A stretch of 64,000 bases of DNA from Perkinsus olseni (lineage: Eukaryota; Perkinsozoa; Perkinsida). How positions within the stretch are numbered: position 1 is the first letter of the stretch; each line of letters opens with the position of its first letter. Location of the stretch: positions 112,689-176,688 of the forward strand of contig JABANN010000006.1 of assembly GCA_013115125.1 (NCBI GenBank). Direction: 5' to 3'. The translations under genes and the position numbers were made by a program. A model generated the notes under the pieces. That model ran no database searches. It worked only from the letters and a program-made list of their open reading frames with translations, and was not told where the DNA came from. Positions 1-10,946 of the stretch are shown here, one piece after another.

Positions 1-82
1 CGCCAGGATTTGGTCGCCTCGCCACCAGCCTCAGCCGGGACGAGATGTACCATAATTCAGTACAGTCTGGCTACTTGAGACG

Positions 83-688
83 GGACTCAAAGAAAGGTAT
101 GCACTATAGTGACAACATAGTGACGACTATAGTATACGCTATGCAACAGATACAGCCAGGTTGAACACTATTCAGCTGTTAGACTACCATCGCTACACTT
201 ATCTTCACTGCCGCTGCGTATCATTAGTCTCAGACAAGCATCTCACCTTACTATGCGCTTTGCACTAGCGTCCATGAGTGTACGTGCTACACTAAGCTTA
301 GTGTAGTGAGCTGAAGTGCACATTATCACTTAGCTCCCATGCAGTCCAATTTTACCTTTCTTTGAGCCTTGAACTCAAACAGCCACACTGTACTGAGTGA
401 AAGTGCAGGTAACATTGGACTCGAGGAGAGCTAAGCAGTAATGAGATTCCATAGTGTAAGCTAGCCTAGCGTAAGTTCTAGCCTAGAACGCACACTCACG
501 CACGCGAGTGCAGGGCGCAAGATGAGGTCAGACGGTTATCTGATGCTGCTGATACGCAGCAGCAGTGAAGGTAAATGCAGCGATGGTAGTCTAATAGCTA
601 AGTAGCTCTGAACCCGGCTGTAGCTGTCACATAGCGTGCACTATAGTCCTCACTATGTTGTCACTAGAGTGCACGTCTTTTTTGAACG
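83..688. repeat. Long imperfect inverted repeat (foldback/MITE-like element)
   Basis: Bases from about 83 to 375 match the reverse complement of about 395 to 688 almost end to end, with scattered mismatches and small indels. Matching blocks include the arm tips (GTGACAACATAGTGA near 109 against its complement near 650), the stretch around 180-215 against 570-600, and inner blocks on both sides of a short centre near 375-395. No coding potential is seen. This is the form of a non-autonomous foldback or MITE-type DNA element, or of a very long hairpin. I could not define a target-site duplication, so the ends are approximate. Confidence 0.85.
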
Positions 689-783
689 CGTTCCGGCATT
701 TTAGCTGTCCGATCCTAGCTGATCTCCCTCCACAGAATCCCCGTGTGCCTCTGAGAGTATCTCAACTCAAAATATCAATCGGT
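684..783 (+). promoter_or_regulatory. Orphan copy of the cysteine-rich family's upstream region
   Basis: This block resembles the DNA immediately upstream of the cysteine-rich genes at 1341 and 7715. It shares the order TTTTAGCT, TAGCTGATCTC, TGTGCCTCTGA, GTATCTCAACTCAAAA. It is closer to the 7715 copy than to the 1341 copy. No coding sequence of the family follows it. The homology begins where the foldback element ends, so it is probably a relic of a lost or disrupted gene copy. The role as a promoter or 5' UTR is inferred from conservation. Confidence 0.6.
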
Positions 784-1214
784 TGACAACAACCTGAGAA
801 CACCCTTTCTGACACAGTGGGTCATGTGAATACCCCACGACGAAGGGGCGCGAGGTGTGCGGCACACCCCTTTGGCGCAGGTCAAACAACAAAGAACCGT
901 AAGGAAGGATGGGGACACAAGTACCAGGGTAGTCGCACAAAGAGGGCAGATGCACATGGGGGTGCTGGTGCAAACGTTACACAGTAGCACTGAGGGTAGT
1001 CACAGCGGTAGTTCAGTAGCGAAGCGCGTAGTGGTCTCCACTGTGTACGCTAGCTATTATTGTGCACGCTCACCGCGTTAGATGGCTGGATATATGCGCT
1101 GATGTGCTTTTTTACAGGACCGCAACCAGCAGTTCAACTTTATTATGATGGGTCCACTATTGCTGTGGTATATAAGCCCTTTGCTCGGGATTCTTTAGGT
1201 ACTTTAAAAGAGCA
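784..1214. other. Spacer with no recognised gene
   Basis: No coding region is supported here. Short open frames exist on both strands but none shows family features. The stretch separates the orphan promoter copy from the upstream region of the first cysteine-rich gene. Confidence 0.5.
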
Positions 1215-1340
1215 CTTCGCAAACACGCGTACGGTACGCGTCTCCTCTCGTGCGCATTCAGGATATTTTAGCTTTCCCATTTTAGCTGATAGTCGCCCTT
1301 GCTTCTGACGGTATTTCAACCAAAGACGTAAAACCTGCGA
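1215..1340 (+). promoter_or_regulatory. Conserved 5' flank of cysteine-rich gene 1
   Basis: This shares with 7579-7714 an outer block containing ACACGCGTACGGTAC, then TTTTAGCT, TTAGCTGAT, and TCTGACGGTAT just before the start codon. Conservation of non-coding DNA between the paralogues suggests a shared promoter or 5' UTR. Part of it may simply reflect recent duplication. Confidence 0.55.
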
Positions 1341-1721
1341 ATGCACTTCCTCATTAACGCTCTCGTTATTGCCCTTGTAGCCGCCGACAACGCCTGCAAC
1401 GATGCGGATAAGAAGACCATCAAAGGCCCACTATTTCCAGGCTACCTTTGGCAGTGTACCTACGATGCCTTCCTGGCTCCAAAAACGGTCATTCGGAAAT
1501 GCCTCAAGAAGGGTTGCAGGCTTACCGACGAGTGCGCCCAGTGTTTTGGTGACTTTGGAAAATGCGGATTGAATTGTACCATGCAATGCCTAGAGAAGCC
1601 CTCTGATCCCCGCTGTAAGAAGTGCATGGAGGAGCATAACTGCAACGCCCCCCTTCTGAAGTGCACAGGCTTGATCCAGATTATGCCTGCTCCTACCGCC
1701 AAGTCCAAGCAGTGTAAATGA
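1341..1721 (+). CDS. Small secreted 14-cysteine protein, copy 1
   Basis: A single-exon gene for 126 residues. The N-terminus is a classic signal peptide, with a hydrophobic run ending in VAA just before DNAC, so the mature protein would begin near residue 17. The mature part has 14 cysteines at positions shared with the copies at 7715 and 9825. Core motifs are a CxxCFGxF segment near the middle, CxxC near residue 92, and a C-terminal CTGL...PAPTA followed by a last Cys. Seven disulfides are likely. I do not recognise a named family. A secreted or surface-associated disulfide-rich protein is the safe reading. The ATG at 1341 is favoured because it gives the signal peptide directly. Confidence 0.85.
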   Translation: MHFLINALVIALVAADNACNDADKKTIKGPLFPGYLWQCTYDAFLAPKTVIRKCLKKGCRLTDECAQCFGDFGKCGLNCTMQCLEKPSDPRCKKCMEEHNCNAPLLKCTGLIQIMPAPTAKSKQCK

Positions 1722-2623
1722 GCGGTCTGTGCTCATTCTCCTCCTTCAAGCAGCTGGTACAACACGAGGCCTCTTCTACGATTCTATACCTTTCAACAGT
1801 TGTAGAGAGACAATCTTTTGCCTACTACTTGTACGATTCTCGAGCGCTGAGATCCGTTCCGGAGAACTTTTTATAAGGGCTGTTTCAGTGGCTCTATCGT
1901 AATTTTTCCGTCTCACTCGGCGTCGCCTTGTCGTGCGACGAGAGGTAGATATGAAGTCCGATATAGGTGATTAGTTGGCTTCAGGCTGTCCAGTTCACAT
2001 GTTGACTTATAAGTTCCGGGAATTCAGTGGCTATATTACTATATATACTGTATTATATACAGCCCTGTCGAAGAAAATTGTCCAAGAGGAAAAAGAAATT
2101 GTCAAAGAAAAGTACTTGTATGTATTGTGTATAGTTGTTGTAAACTCTTGTAACTGTTACTGTCATTGTCTACAGCGAATAATTAAATTCGTTGTATACT
2201 CTTGTCGCCCTCACGTCGGAACGGATGGCCAATACTAGCATATCCCATACATCGTATCACTTCGTGCGCGAAGTGTTTGAGATCGCCTACTCAGGAGCGA
2301 TCCTGACAACACATTGTGAGGCTCCTTCCTATGATCCTATCCTGCTCCGGTCAGAAGGTACGCTGACGCTGAACTGAATCGCTGATGACGAAGGATGAGA
2401 TAATCGACGACAGATGGGTTTCCAGACGGCAGAGCTTGGGTGTTCTCAAACACTATTGCCGGGATGAGATTGTGCTCTCGTATCGATTGAAGATTCCAGG
2501 ATGAGCAGTGTGACAGGGTTGAGGGTGCGAACTACGCGCTACAATGGTTGGATCGAGAAATCCCCAAGTTTCCTTCTTTAAAGACTCCTGACCGCTCTTT
2601 GTAGCAATTAACATCTCGATCAA
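1722..2623. other. Intergenic, no gene seen
   Basis: The 3' flank of cysteine-rich gene 1 and the 5' flank of the channel gene. It includes an AT-rich patch around 2030-2200. Small open frames at 1975-2377 lack any family signal and are not supported. Confidence 0.5.
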
Positions 2624-5600
2624 ATGAGAAGGTCGTTCATGGCGCGGTCAGTGTCGATAATTCGGCACTTGCTACCAACGGCGGAGGAACTGCATCAGAC
2701 GAGAGACGAACTCGAGCGAACCGTGGCCGCCGTGAACATCCAGAGAATGTGGCGCAGAAAATTGTACAGGTGACACAGTTTGGTTATCGACGTCCGAAGT
2801 TCGGCTCTGCAGCAAATTCGTCTCCCACAGATTCGACAGACGCACCCTCATCAGCCGGCTTGAACTTGAAATCAGCCTTCATGTGAGTCTCAACCAACTG
2901 GGAGTGATACTTCCTCATGGGGGAGGAACAACAGCAATGCAGCCCTCGCCATCTAGCAGTCAAGTGGCGGGGAACGCCTTGTGGAGCTTTGCTACGGCCA
3001 ACGGCAACCGTCGTGTGTGGCTCGCTGAGGATCCTCGTTAGGTTCTCGGCACAAGGCTCGTCGTTCTTCTCTGCTTCCTTATTCTCATTGCTCTGAGTAT
3101 TTACCTTACAACTCCAACCGCCGCCAAAGTTGGGGTAAGCGGAACGAAGAAGAAACTCCAGCTTACAGGTTGCACTCCCATGCTGGTTAGGCCATAACTC
3201 GCCCGCTCACGGAGGCGGGAGGCTTCTCTCCTGGAATCGAAGACCGGCAACCACTCACTTCCTGGGACCCAGTCCTGACCTCCTTACAAGGCGTAGGCGA
3301 CATGATTCTCGGCCAGAACTTGCATGGACGTTCCAGGTTTCGGACTTGACGAGCCTGTACGGCCTACAGACTTATGAAGACCCTGATGCTGTTACAGAGG
3401 GCTTCCAGTATACTAGATTCACGCTGTCTCCTCCCACGCTGGTCGAGGAGTCAACGGCACCGTGAGGAGGCTGGGCACGCTGGTAGCACTCGCCGTAGAT
3501 TTCTTTCCATTCCAGAGGGAAGAAACGATGCTCAGCTGAGATGCGAAGAGTCTATGTCGGCCTCGCTAGGCAAGCAGGGTTGTCGCAGTCAGAAGCGTAG
3601 GAGCTCACTGACGACTGAGAGACGATCTCCTTCATGCACATCGCCTTCTTATTCTGCAGGGTCACGCAAAGATGCGTCCCTGGCCCTCCCAGTGAGTTCC
3701 ATATAATGACGTACCATCTATATTCTATATTCACTGAATACTACGCGAGCGTTCCTCTGTACAAGTTCAGCTTGAGATTAGAGAATTCCTGCTAGAAAGG
3801 AGGGGATGCCACGTCGAGTCCAAGTCGTGTGAACTTCGCTGACAGCGGCCATGCTGATGATCGATCCTGCTCAGCCACTTCAGAAGTACGCGTTACAGTC
3901 TCCACTCTACCTGAGGCCCTCGGCGACCCCGGACTGAGCATTCGTCTCGCAGAAGGTCGAGTAGCCCGCATAGAGGTAAAATTAAACTCATGAAAAGACG
4001 ACAGCTCAAAGTATAGACCACTCTTGAGTCGAGAGCTTGATAGGGGCTTAATGAGGCCCGTAGCAGTCCACAGCGGGCAAGGGGAAGTTCACCCTGGTTC
4101 CTCAGGTTCTAGTGGGGCTCCTGACCGGCGGACATGGCTCCGAGTCGAGCGTGGTCTCCGTACTGCGCTTCGAGTGGAAGAGGGCGAGTAAGATGTTCCC
4201 TACAGGTTGTGGCACGGTGTCTTTGTGGATCGCAGGTAACACGGATCCAACCATTCTCGGCGAAATCTCTTTTGAGCACGGGTAGGAGTAGCACGAGAGG
4301 ACGCGAATGTCGCATCTCTACGAGACAGCCGTCAAGTTGCCGGGCAAACCCGCGACAACTCGGCGCCGGTATCGCAATGTTCTGTGACGACTCGGGCCGC
4401 CCGACTCGGGCGTGTCAAAAGGCCGTGCCGCCTGGGTGATGGAAGAGTCTTACCCGCTCCTTGTCTAACCAGGGCATTTCTTCCGTCGTCGACTCACACA
4501 ATGTGGGTGATCGTGAGCTCCCTCACGCTGGCGCTGTCCATCATTGGGATTTTGAGGGATATGTGAGCCGACCCACGGCCACCGTTCCCGCCTCCTGCGA
4601 ACGGTCCCTCAGTTACAAAATTGTGAGATCAGTCCGTCTCATACGTGGCCATGAAACAGAACTTTTGCCTAGAGAGGCTGGTTCAGCTCAAGGTGCACCC
4701 GACAACCAAAAAAAGCGACATGGCAGTGTATTGGAGTTTGTCCTGGTAGGAGCCCATTCCGCGCGAGAGAACAGACTCTTGCTGCATCGTGAAGTCAAAG
4801 AAGTCATCAGAAGGAAGATATCCTGGTAAGAGTGAATCCTTGTAGGTGTCCATCATGGACAGTCCATGCCATAATCTTTATGGCTTTCGGGGATCTTCCT
4901 TGTTTGCAGGTTTTCAGGCAGCCTGATGATTAACTGTCTCATCCTCGCCTTCGTCGTTTGGAGGGGCATCACGTAAGTTGAGGATCCTCGAACTTGGTGG
5001 TCTGCGATTGATGGCCTGACACGTAGCGGCTATGTGATGGCCTACGGCGAGCCCACTATTACAGGTTCATGTCCAGTGCCGGGCGGCATGCACAGCTGGT
5101 CACGAACGTGATCGATGCCCAGCCCTCAACATCCGAAGTACAACCATCGCGTGCGACACCATACATTTCACGGAAGCCCCGCTGAGTTACGCTGCATCTC
5201 TTGTCCCTCACAGACGCATGCAAGACTTCTCGATCTCCGAGACTCGCTGCGTAGGGCGACATACTCGGCCAGTTTCGGAATGCTGCTCATGTGGGTCTCT
5301 CGGCTGTGTTCGACATTTTCTATGCCCCAGCCGGAAGGTACCTCCTAATATGGAGAATCATCAAGTGTCTTGCTGGTCATCCTATGGTAGCCGTCCTTTC
5401 CTCGACATGGTACACAGCGCGAGACGAGATATTCCATTTCGGTCAGTTGACTGCTGAGTCCAGGCTCGACTGAACACCTGCGAGACTGCCGGGGCTAGTA
5501 GCGAGCCCGACTCTGAACCTCTGTTCAGGTATAACCTTCGCCACGATATTCGTGTTCATGTCGCTCATCGGCCACTACGCAGCCGGCGAGGACTTCGAGC

Positions 5601-7047
5601 ACCTCCGCACAGTGAGCCTTTCGCGGGAGCCGGGCTGCATGTTTCTGCTTTAGGTCTGGTCGACGTTGGTGTTACAATTCGAGATCCTCTGGTCGGGAGA
5701 GTGGGACATCCCCAACTGGTCGTCCCATCCTGCGTTGAGCTTGTAAACATCTTTTGGCGGCGGCTGGCCGAGCGACCGACACATTTTTTCGAGTAATTGT
5801 CTGGCTCGTCACTCCCTTCCCTTCCACAGGTATCTCGTTACATTCGTGGTTGTCATCTTCGTAGCCCTGCTCAACTTCTTCGTTGCAATAGTTGTCGAAG
5901 CTTATCTAGCTGTTCGACGAACAGTATTTACGGCTGATTATACACAGTCCTTCATCCAGGACTACATGGCGGTGATAGACTCTCTAGTAACCCCTGCGAG
6001 TCACCGCCAGCTCAGGTGATGTCCACCCGATTACTCTTTCGTTGGCGCCGCTACCCCCACCGGATGGAACTGGTGCAGGCGTTAGCGCCACTCTTTGCTA
6101 AGCAATACGTGGACGTGGACGACCTCGAGCAAACTGGTCTATTTAGTGCGGGTGAATGACGCCGAGTCTGGTTTTGATTGACCTTATCCATGGATCGTGG
6201 ACCATGGCAGATACCGACGGTCGGTTGAAGACGTTCAGCAATGGAGATAACCTCCGCCGCCTTCGTGCAGGGTCCGTGTCAACGAACACTCTGCGCTCAC
6301 AGTCTCGGCCAGGTATCAGAATATTGGTTGGTCAATCTTCAACATCGAGTGTAATTCTAGTCTAGAACCGAGCTTGAGATATGCTCATCGGGAGATGTGC
6401 GGAGCGAAACACTTCAGTCAGAGAAATGACCCAGTTACGACAGAGCAAGAGCATCCCCGTGGCACGCCGGAGCCCACCCGGGACTCACTGAGTTCTGCCT
6501 TTCTCGCCAGACCCTTGAATGCCAAGTGAGAATGCTTGTCAACTCATCGGGCATGATATCGTTTATCTAGAGGGTGCATTTTCTACTTCTCATTGCAGGG
6601 TACTCAGTTTCTGCCGACATTATCGGAAATACTCATTCTTGAGGGCTGAGCGACATCAGCAGAATCGACTACCCAGCCTTATGGAGGAGTCAGCCAAGCA
6701 TCTGGTATGCAAAGTTGTAAACATTGTGGACTAGAATTTCTATTCGCGTTGTCCTCAACTCCGGGTATCGCAGCCATTTTCAGATCGTATCCAATCAATT
6801 AGACGAGCTAGCTGGACACGGGCTGAAGATGCGCGAACGAGTGGTCGACGGAGCAGAGCGATTAGAATGGAGGTACACAGGACACGCTGGGCGAGATACG
6901 ACGTTCCGCTAGTCGAGATTCAGCTCCTCGGCGATTACAACTCTCAGGCTCTTGGCAGTGGCCGCAAGAATGGATCATCTGGCTCAAAACTTGAGGTTAT
7001 CAAGAACCGATAAGTCTGTCCTCCAACCCGCGGGCATGCGCAACTGA
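2624..7047 (+). CDS. Polycystin-2-like (PKD2/TRPP) cation channel, many exons
   Basis: A multi-exon gene. Exon 1 (ATG at 2624, donor near 2769) ends in an IQ-like calmodulin-binding motif (NIQRMWRRKLYR). A hydrophobic segment near 3050-3110 is a candidate S1. The region 3200-4450 encodes the extracellular polycystin domain, with fragments such as VNGTVRRLGTLVALAVDFF and EYYASVPLYKFSLRLE. Further membrane segments lie near 4480-4560 and 4915-4970. The diagnostic part is 5330-6020. S4-S5 reads LIWRIIKCLAGHPMVAVLSS, S5 contains ITFATIFVFMSLIGHYAAGE, the pore exon follows (VWSTLVLQFEILWSGEWDIP), and S6 contains YLVTFVVVIFVALLNFFVAI. Later exons near 6600-7047 form a coiled coil and end at a TGA. 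Polycystins are non-selective, often Ca-conducting channels of cilia and endomembranes. The family is confident; several exon borders are not. Confidence 0.85.
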
Positions 7048-7578
7048 CCACCAAGCTCTGTGTTCCAGAGTGTCTCGCAACAACCTTCGAACTGTTGAGT
7101 TTGATTGAGTGCTCGCAGAGAATGACTGATCGGCACATTTACGTTACGGGCTGCTACAGGTGGCTTTTGCACTCATATCATGGTAATGTGAGGGAGGCGA
7201 TAATGAGAGAGGCAACACTCTCAAACACTCTCGTTGAGTCGCCCTTTGCTGCCTTTGGGCACTTCACGAGCATCGCATAACAACAAGAATGTTGACCTAA
7301 TCAACCAGCATCGCGGCCGTCCGAGATGACTTGTCGGATAAGCTCTGTATCGTTGCGAGTTGGTATTGGTATGGTGTCTAGCTCGATCGCACAGTGCCAC
7401 GTACGTTGTGGAAGCTTTCATTCAGAGATGTCCGAGTATGCAGGTTTATGCACTCCCTTATTATACGAATCCTTGCCAGTTCCAGGCTATTATGATACAC
7501 CCGTTATTGCGCAGGCATGTGGATACTCTTCCATCAAAGTTTGCCGGAATGCAGCTCCATGAGCTCTCTCAAAAAGTC

Positions 7579-7714
7579 ACTCCGCGAACACGCGTACGGT
7601 ACTTATCTTCTCTTGTGCGCGGCCATGTTTTAGCTATCCCAGCTTAGCTGATCTCTGCCCACAAACCCCTCTGTGCCTCTGACGGTATCTCAACTCAAAA
7701 CATCAAACCTGGAA
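7579..7714 (+). promoter_or_regulatory. Conserved 5' flank of cysteine-rich gene 2
   Basis: Homologous to 1215-1340 and 684-783, with the shared blocks ACACGCGTACGGTAC, TTTTAGCT, CTTAGCTGATCTC, GTGCCTCTGACGGTATCTCAACTC. It ends at the ATG at 7715. A regulatory role is inferred from conservation. Confidence 0.55.
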
Positions 7715-8092
7715 ATGTACTTCCTCGTCAACGCTCTGGTTATTGCCCTTGCGGCAGCTAATAACGCCTGCAACGATGCCGATAAGAACAGGATCAACGG
7801 CCAACTCTTCCCCGGCTTCTTCCTACGCTGTAGCAAGCAGGCACTGTTGGATCCTACTAAGATCCCTCCATGTCTACAAACGGGGTGTGGTCTCACCTCT
7901 GGGTGTGCTACTTGTTTCGGTGACTTTGGACAGTGTGCGCTGGGCTGTGCTGGTGTATGCTTGGGCAATCCCGCTAGTGGAGAATGTAAGGAATGCATTG
8001 ACTCAAAAGGATGCAGCAGCGCACTCTTGACGTGCACGGGCTTGAGCGCTACCATCCCTGCTCCCACCGCGGAGTCTGCGACGTGTTCTTGA
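7715..8092 (+). CDS. Small secreted 14-cysteine protein, copy 2
   Basis: A single-exon gene for 125 residues. The signal peptide starts MYFLVNALVIALAAA and is followed by NNACND. All 14 cysteines align with copy 1, including CATCFGDFGQC, and the C-terminus keeps CTGL...PAPTA and a final Cys. The open frame extends upstream to an ATG at 7673, but that start would put 14 polar residues before the signal peptide, so 7715 is preferred. The upstream region is shared with copy 1 and the downstream region with copy 3, which supports tandem duplication of a larger unit. Function is unknown beyond secretion. Confidence 0.85.
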   Translation: MYFLVNALVIALAAANNACNDADKNRINGQLFPGFFLRCSKQALLDPTKIPPCLQTGCGLTSGCATCFGDFGQCALGCAGVCLGNPASGECKECIDSKGCSSALLTCTGLSATIPAPTAESATCS

Positions 8093-8977
8093 ACAAGCTC
8101 TTGTGCCGCTGTGTCATGTATCGCTCCAGAACTCATAGAGTAGTCCGTCGTTAATATAGATAACTTGTACTTCACATAACAATCTGTTGAGCATTGCCTC
8201 TCTTGGAAGCCTATCCCTCCTTGTAGCCTTACCATCTTGGGAGGCCGCGAAACCGTCGTGCAGCGTGTCAACTTTCTATCAGAGCTTCGTTGGAAGCTAC
8301 GCATGACGTCTTTGCTGCAGCCTACCTTATTATGACTTTTTCATCTGTTGACGAGAGTACCACGATGATATCGTTAAATGACCATGTGCATGTTGTCTTG
8401 TCAATAAGAACCGATGAACATGATCAATCTTGATCATCAGCTCCCTTTCATGCCGAATTCTCGAGCGGCTTGAAGATGCGATCCATTCGCGGAGCGTCGA
8501 AGGTACCACTCGACTTCGTCTCGTCTTGGCTACCTACTCGAACCGCCTGGAACAGAACAGCTTGTGACAGCATTTTTACCCATAACAGGAAAATTCTTCG
8601 ACACAAATTTTAGTTTTAGTCTCAACCGCACAGTTCAGTCCGAGGTATGGAACCGCTTTGCGTATAGGAACTTCGATCGCTCAGAAAGTACCTCCTCGCT
8701 AATCGTTCGCCCATGAATCGCACCGACCGAAATGAGTTTCGATTTCGCATGAGTCACTCAGTGGATGCATTGCGACAAAAGTACACGACCCGTCGCGCTG
8801 GTCTCTAGTGAATCCATGAAAACCTCCGCCCAAAACCAAAAACTCTGCGCATCAAACGATTAACGCGAGCACAAGAGTACAGGACAAAGCAATAATAACC
8901 TTGAGGCCTCATTGGTGTCCCTCTTGGTGGGTATTGAAAAGTCTCCATTGTTTCCAAATTGTGCCGTGTCTTAATTT

Positions 8978-9002
8978 GGCACAATGCAAAAGGCATTGTG
9001 CC
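8978..9002. repeat. Perfect hairpin, 10-bp stem and 5-base loop
   Basis: GGCACAATGC, then AAAAG, then GCATTGTGCC. The similarity extends weakly beyond the stem on both sides, and a further GTGCC lies just upstream. It could be a protein-binding palindrome or the core of a small element. Confidence 0.6.
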
Positions 9003-9336
9003 GAAGATAATAGAGGACATTCGACGATAATAACTCGAAGCCTTCCAGTCTACGGCTGTTGGCGCAACCGAGATGAGAGTGAGACCCAGTTGCCAAATCA
9101 GAATGGGCCAATCATACTAACCCCCGAGTTGAGATATTCACCGTCAATAAATCACTCCCAGAGGAGGGAGACAGCAAAGGTACGAAACAGGTACGACGTC
9201 AGCACAAGAAACTTGGAACGACTTAATTAACCGTTCGGCGGCCGAACTTCGGCCCACTAGTCTAGGCCTCAACAGTTCGGGATCGGAGGTGGAGCAGTGA
9301 TGGGTGAGAGGTTAACGATGAGTCATCCGTAGATGG

Positions 9337-9359
9337 GAGCGTTATCGACGATAACGCTC
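9337..9359. repeat. Near-perfect 23-base palindrome
   Basis: GAGCGTTATCG and its exact complement CGATAACGCTC are separated by a single A. It lies in non-coding DNA about 470 bases upstream of cysteine-rich gene 3. The role is unknown. Confidence 0.6.
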
Positions 9360-9824
9360 GTCGTGACATGGCAGCGCAATTGGGTGAACATCATGGATCA
9401 GATCATCACGATCTGTCAATGGCACTGACAGAGCGCGCAGTGGCCGACTTATGACTCCTCAGAGTGTTCACGCTTCAGCCTTGTAGCATTAGCGGCAATG
9501 TCGTTCGTCGTGTGCTGCACCACAACACATACGAGATGGTGTGCGCCTGTGTATCCCTGTGCGCATCATAAAAGTTCGATGTTTATCTTCATATGTGAGG
9601 CTTACCAGTCCGGGGTTGTTCCCAATGATACCTCTTCGCCCGAGCATTGCGAAGCTGCCTCGGCTGGCTGTGGGCAGATACCTAGATCGTCGAATTCCTT
9701 TAGTGATGCTTCGCGCGAGCAGGCGTGCAAGGTGTTCGATTGTCTTGTGCGGCGTCCCTCAGCTCATGTTTGTGCTTCATCTCAGCTGTGTACCGCCCGA
9801 CTCGGTCATTCACCTATTTTGAAG

Positions 9825-10205
9825 ATGCGCGTCCTCACCAGCGTCTTGGTCTTCGCCCTCGTGGCCGCCGATAACGCCTGCAACGATAATGATAAAAAGG
9901 TTATCAACGGCAAGCTCTTCTCCGGTTACCTCTGGTACTGTAGTCAGCACGCCGCTGGGGATCCCTCCAAGGTCCCGCCTTGTCTCGAGTCGGGATGCAA
10001 GTTGACTGACGGATGCGCCAACTGTTTCGGCGCCTTCGCGAAGTGTGGACAGGCCCACTGCCTCAGCCAGTGCCTGAGTAGCCCAGCCGCTCAGGCGTGC
10101 AAGGACTGTATGGACAAGAACGGCTGCAATACCGCAGTCTTGAAGTGCACAGGCTTGAGCAGCCTCTTCCCCGCCCCTACGGCCCAGTCGCAGAAGTGCT
10201 ATTGA
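9825..10205 (+). CDS. Small secreted 14-cysteine protein, copy 3
   Basis: A single-exon gene for 126 residues. The signal peptide MRVLTSVLVFALVAA is followed by DNACND. The same 14 cysteines occur in the same order, including CANCFGAFAKC and a final CTGL...PAPTA...KC. The reading frame is open for another 327 bases upstream, but the ATG at 9825 gives the signal peptide aligned with the other copies. The upstream flank is not obviously similar to those of copies 1 and 2, whereas the downstream flank resembles that of copy 2. Probably secreted and disulfide-bonded; no named family recognised. Confidence 0.85.
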   Translation: MRVLTSVLVFALVAADNACNDNDKKVINGKLFSGYLWYCSQHAAGDPSKVPPCLESGCKLTDGCANCFGAFAKCGQAHCLSQCLSSPAAQACKDCMDKNGCNTAVLKCTGLSSLFPAPTAQSQKCY

Positions 10206-10938
10206 CTGACAGACAGTGCAGCTGTGTCATACATGGAGTTAGCGGGTTGGTGACACCGTGTTGTTACCATAGCCTAGAACTTCAGGAGTTGTATCGGTGC
10301 AGCTGTCCGTCGTTGGCCACTGAGTCTACCATAGCCCGTGTGGAATCTTCGATTGGTCTGTTAGCGAGTTTTCTGCCGCATGTCAATTTTATCCGTTCAG
10401 AGCCTCGTTGGAGGCTACACCTAACTTTTTCGAAGCTGCTTCCCCCGATATGAATCATAGCTTATGATTCTTCATTATTCGATCCCAGAGATGAGTAAGG
10501 TTTCGTTAGACGAGGATGCATTCATGTTTGCTTGTCAATCAAATATGTCAGCAGCGAAGCATCCTGATGTTGCAGCTACTTGTTGCATAAAGTACCGCCA
10601 GATAGGTATCCGCCGAGATCTCCCCGAAACTGAAGCTACCTCATACTGAAGTGCATATAACTAGTAACCCAGCGCTCACTCAGACGATGAAACTCGAGCT
10701 CCATACATGTACCGTCTCCCGTTATCGACTAGTAAACTGGGCATAACATGAAGTCATCGATGAGAGGAAATGGCTCTAATCCGCTTCGCGTGAAAATCCT
10801 ACCGCATGGGCGTGCAAATTTGCGCTCTCCATACCCCACGCAAGATCCGGCTCACCAACCTCACCACTTGTGGCGATGAACGCGCCGTGTGACCTTCTTG
10901 CGTGGTTCGCCAACGACAGTCGCTGAGCATCTCGTTCG
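10206..10938. other. 3' flank of cysteine-rich gene 3, no gene seen
   Basis: The first 350 bases share patches with the DNA after copy 2, including a block around AGAGCCTCGTTGGAGGCTAC near 10400. No open frame here has recognisable features. Confidence 0.45.
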
Positions 10939-10946
10939 TCAGTTGA

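Larger units (their letters stand above)
8093..9824. other. Spacer between cysteine-rich genes 2 and 3
   Basis: About 1.7 kb with no supported gene. The first 350 bases (3' flank of copy 2) resemble the 3' flank of copy 3, for example a block around AGAGCTTCGTTGGAAGCTAC. The rest contains two short perfect inverted repeats, listed separately, and several short open frames without family features. Confidence 0.5.

Noticed and set aside
9498-9824. N-terminal extension of cysteine-rich protein 3
   Set aside because: The frame is open, but the internal ATG at 9825 gives a signal peptide aligned with the two paralogues, and the extension has no counterpart in them.
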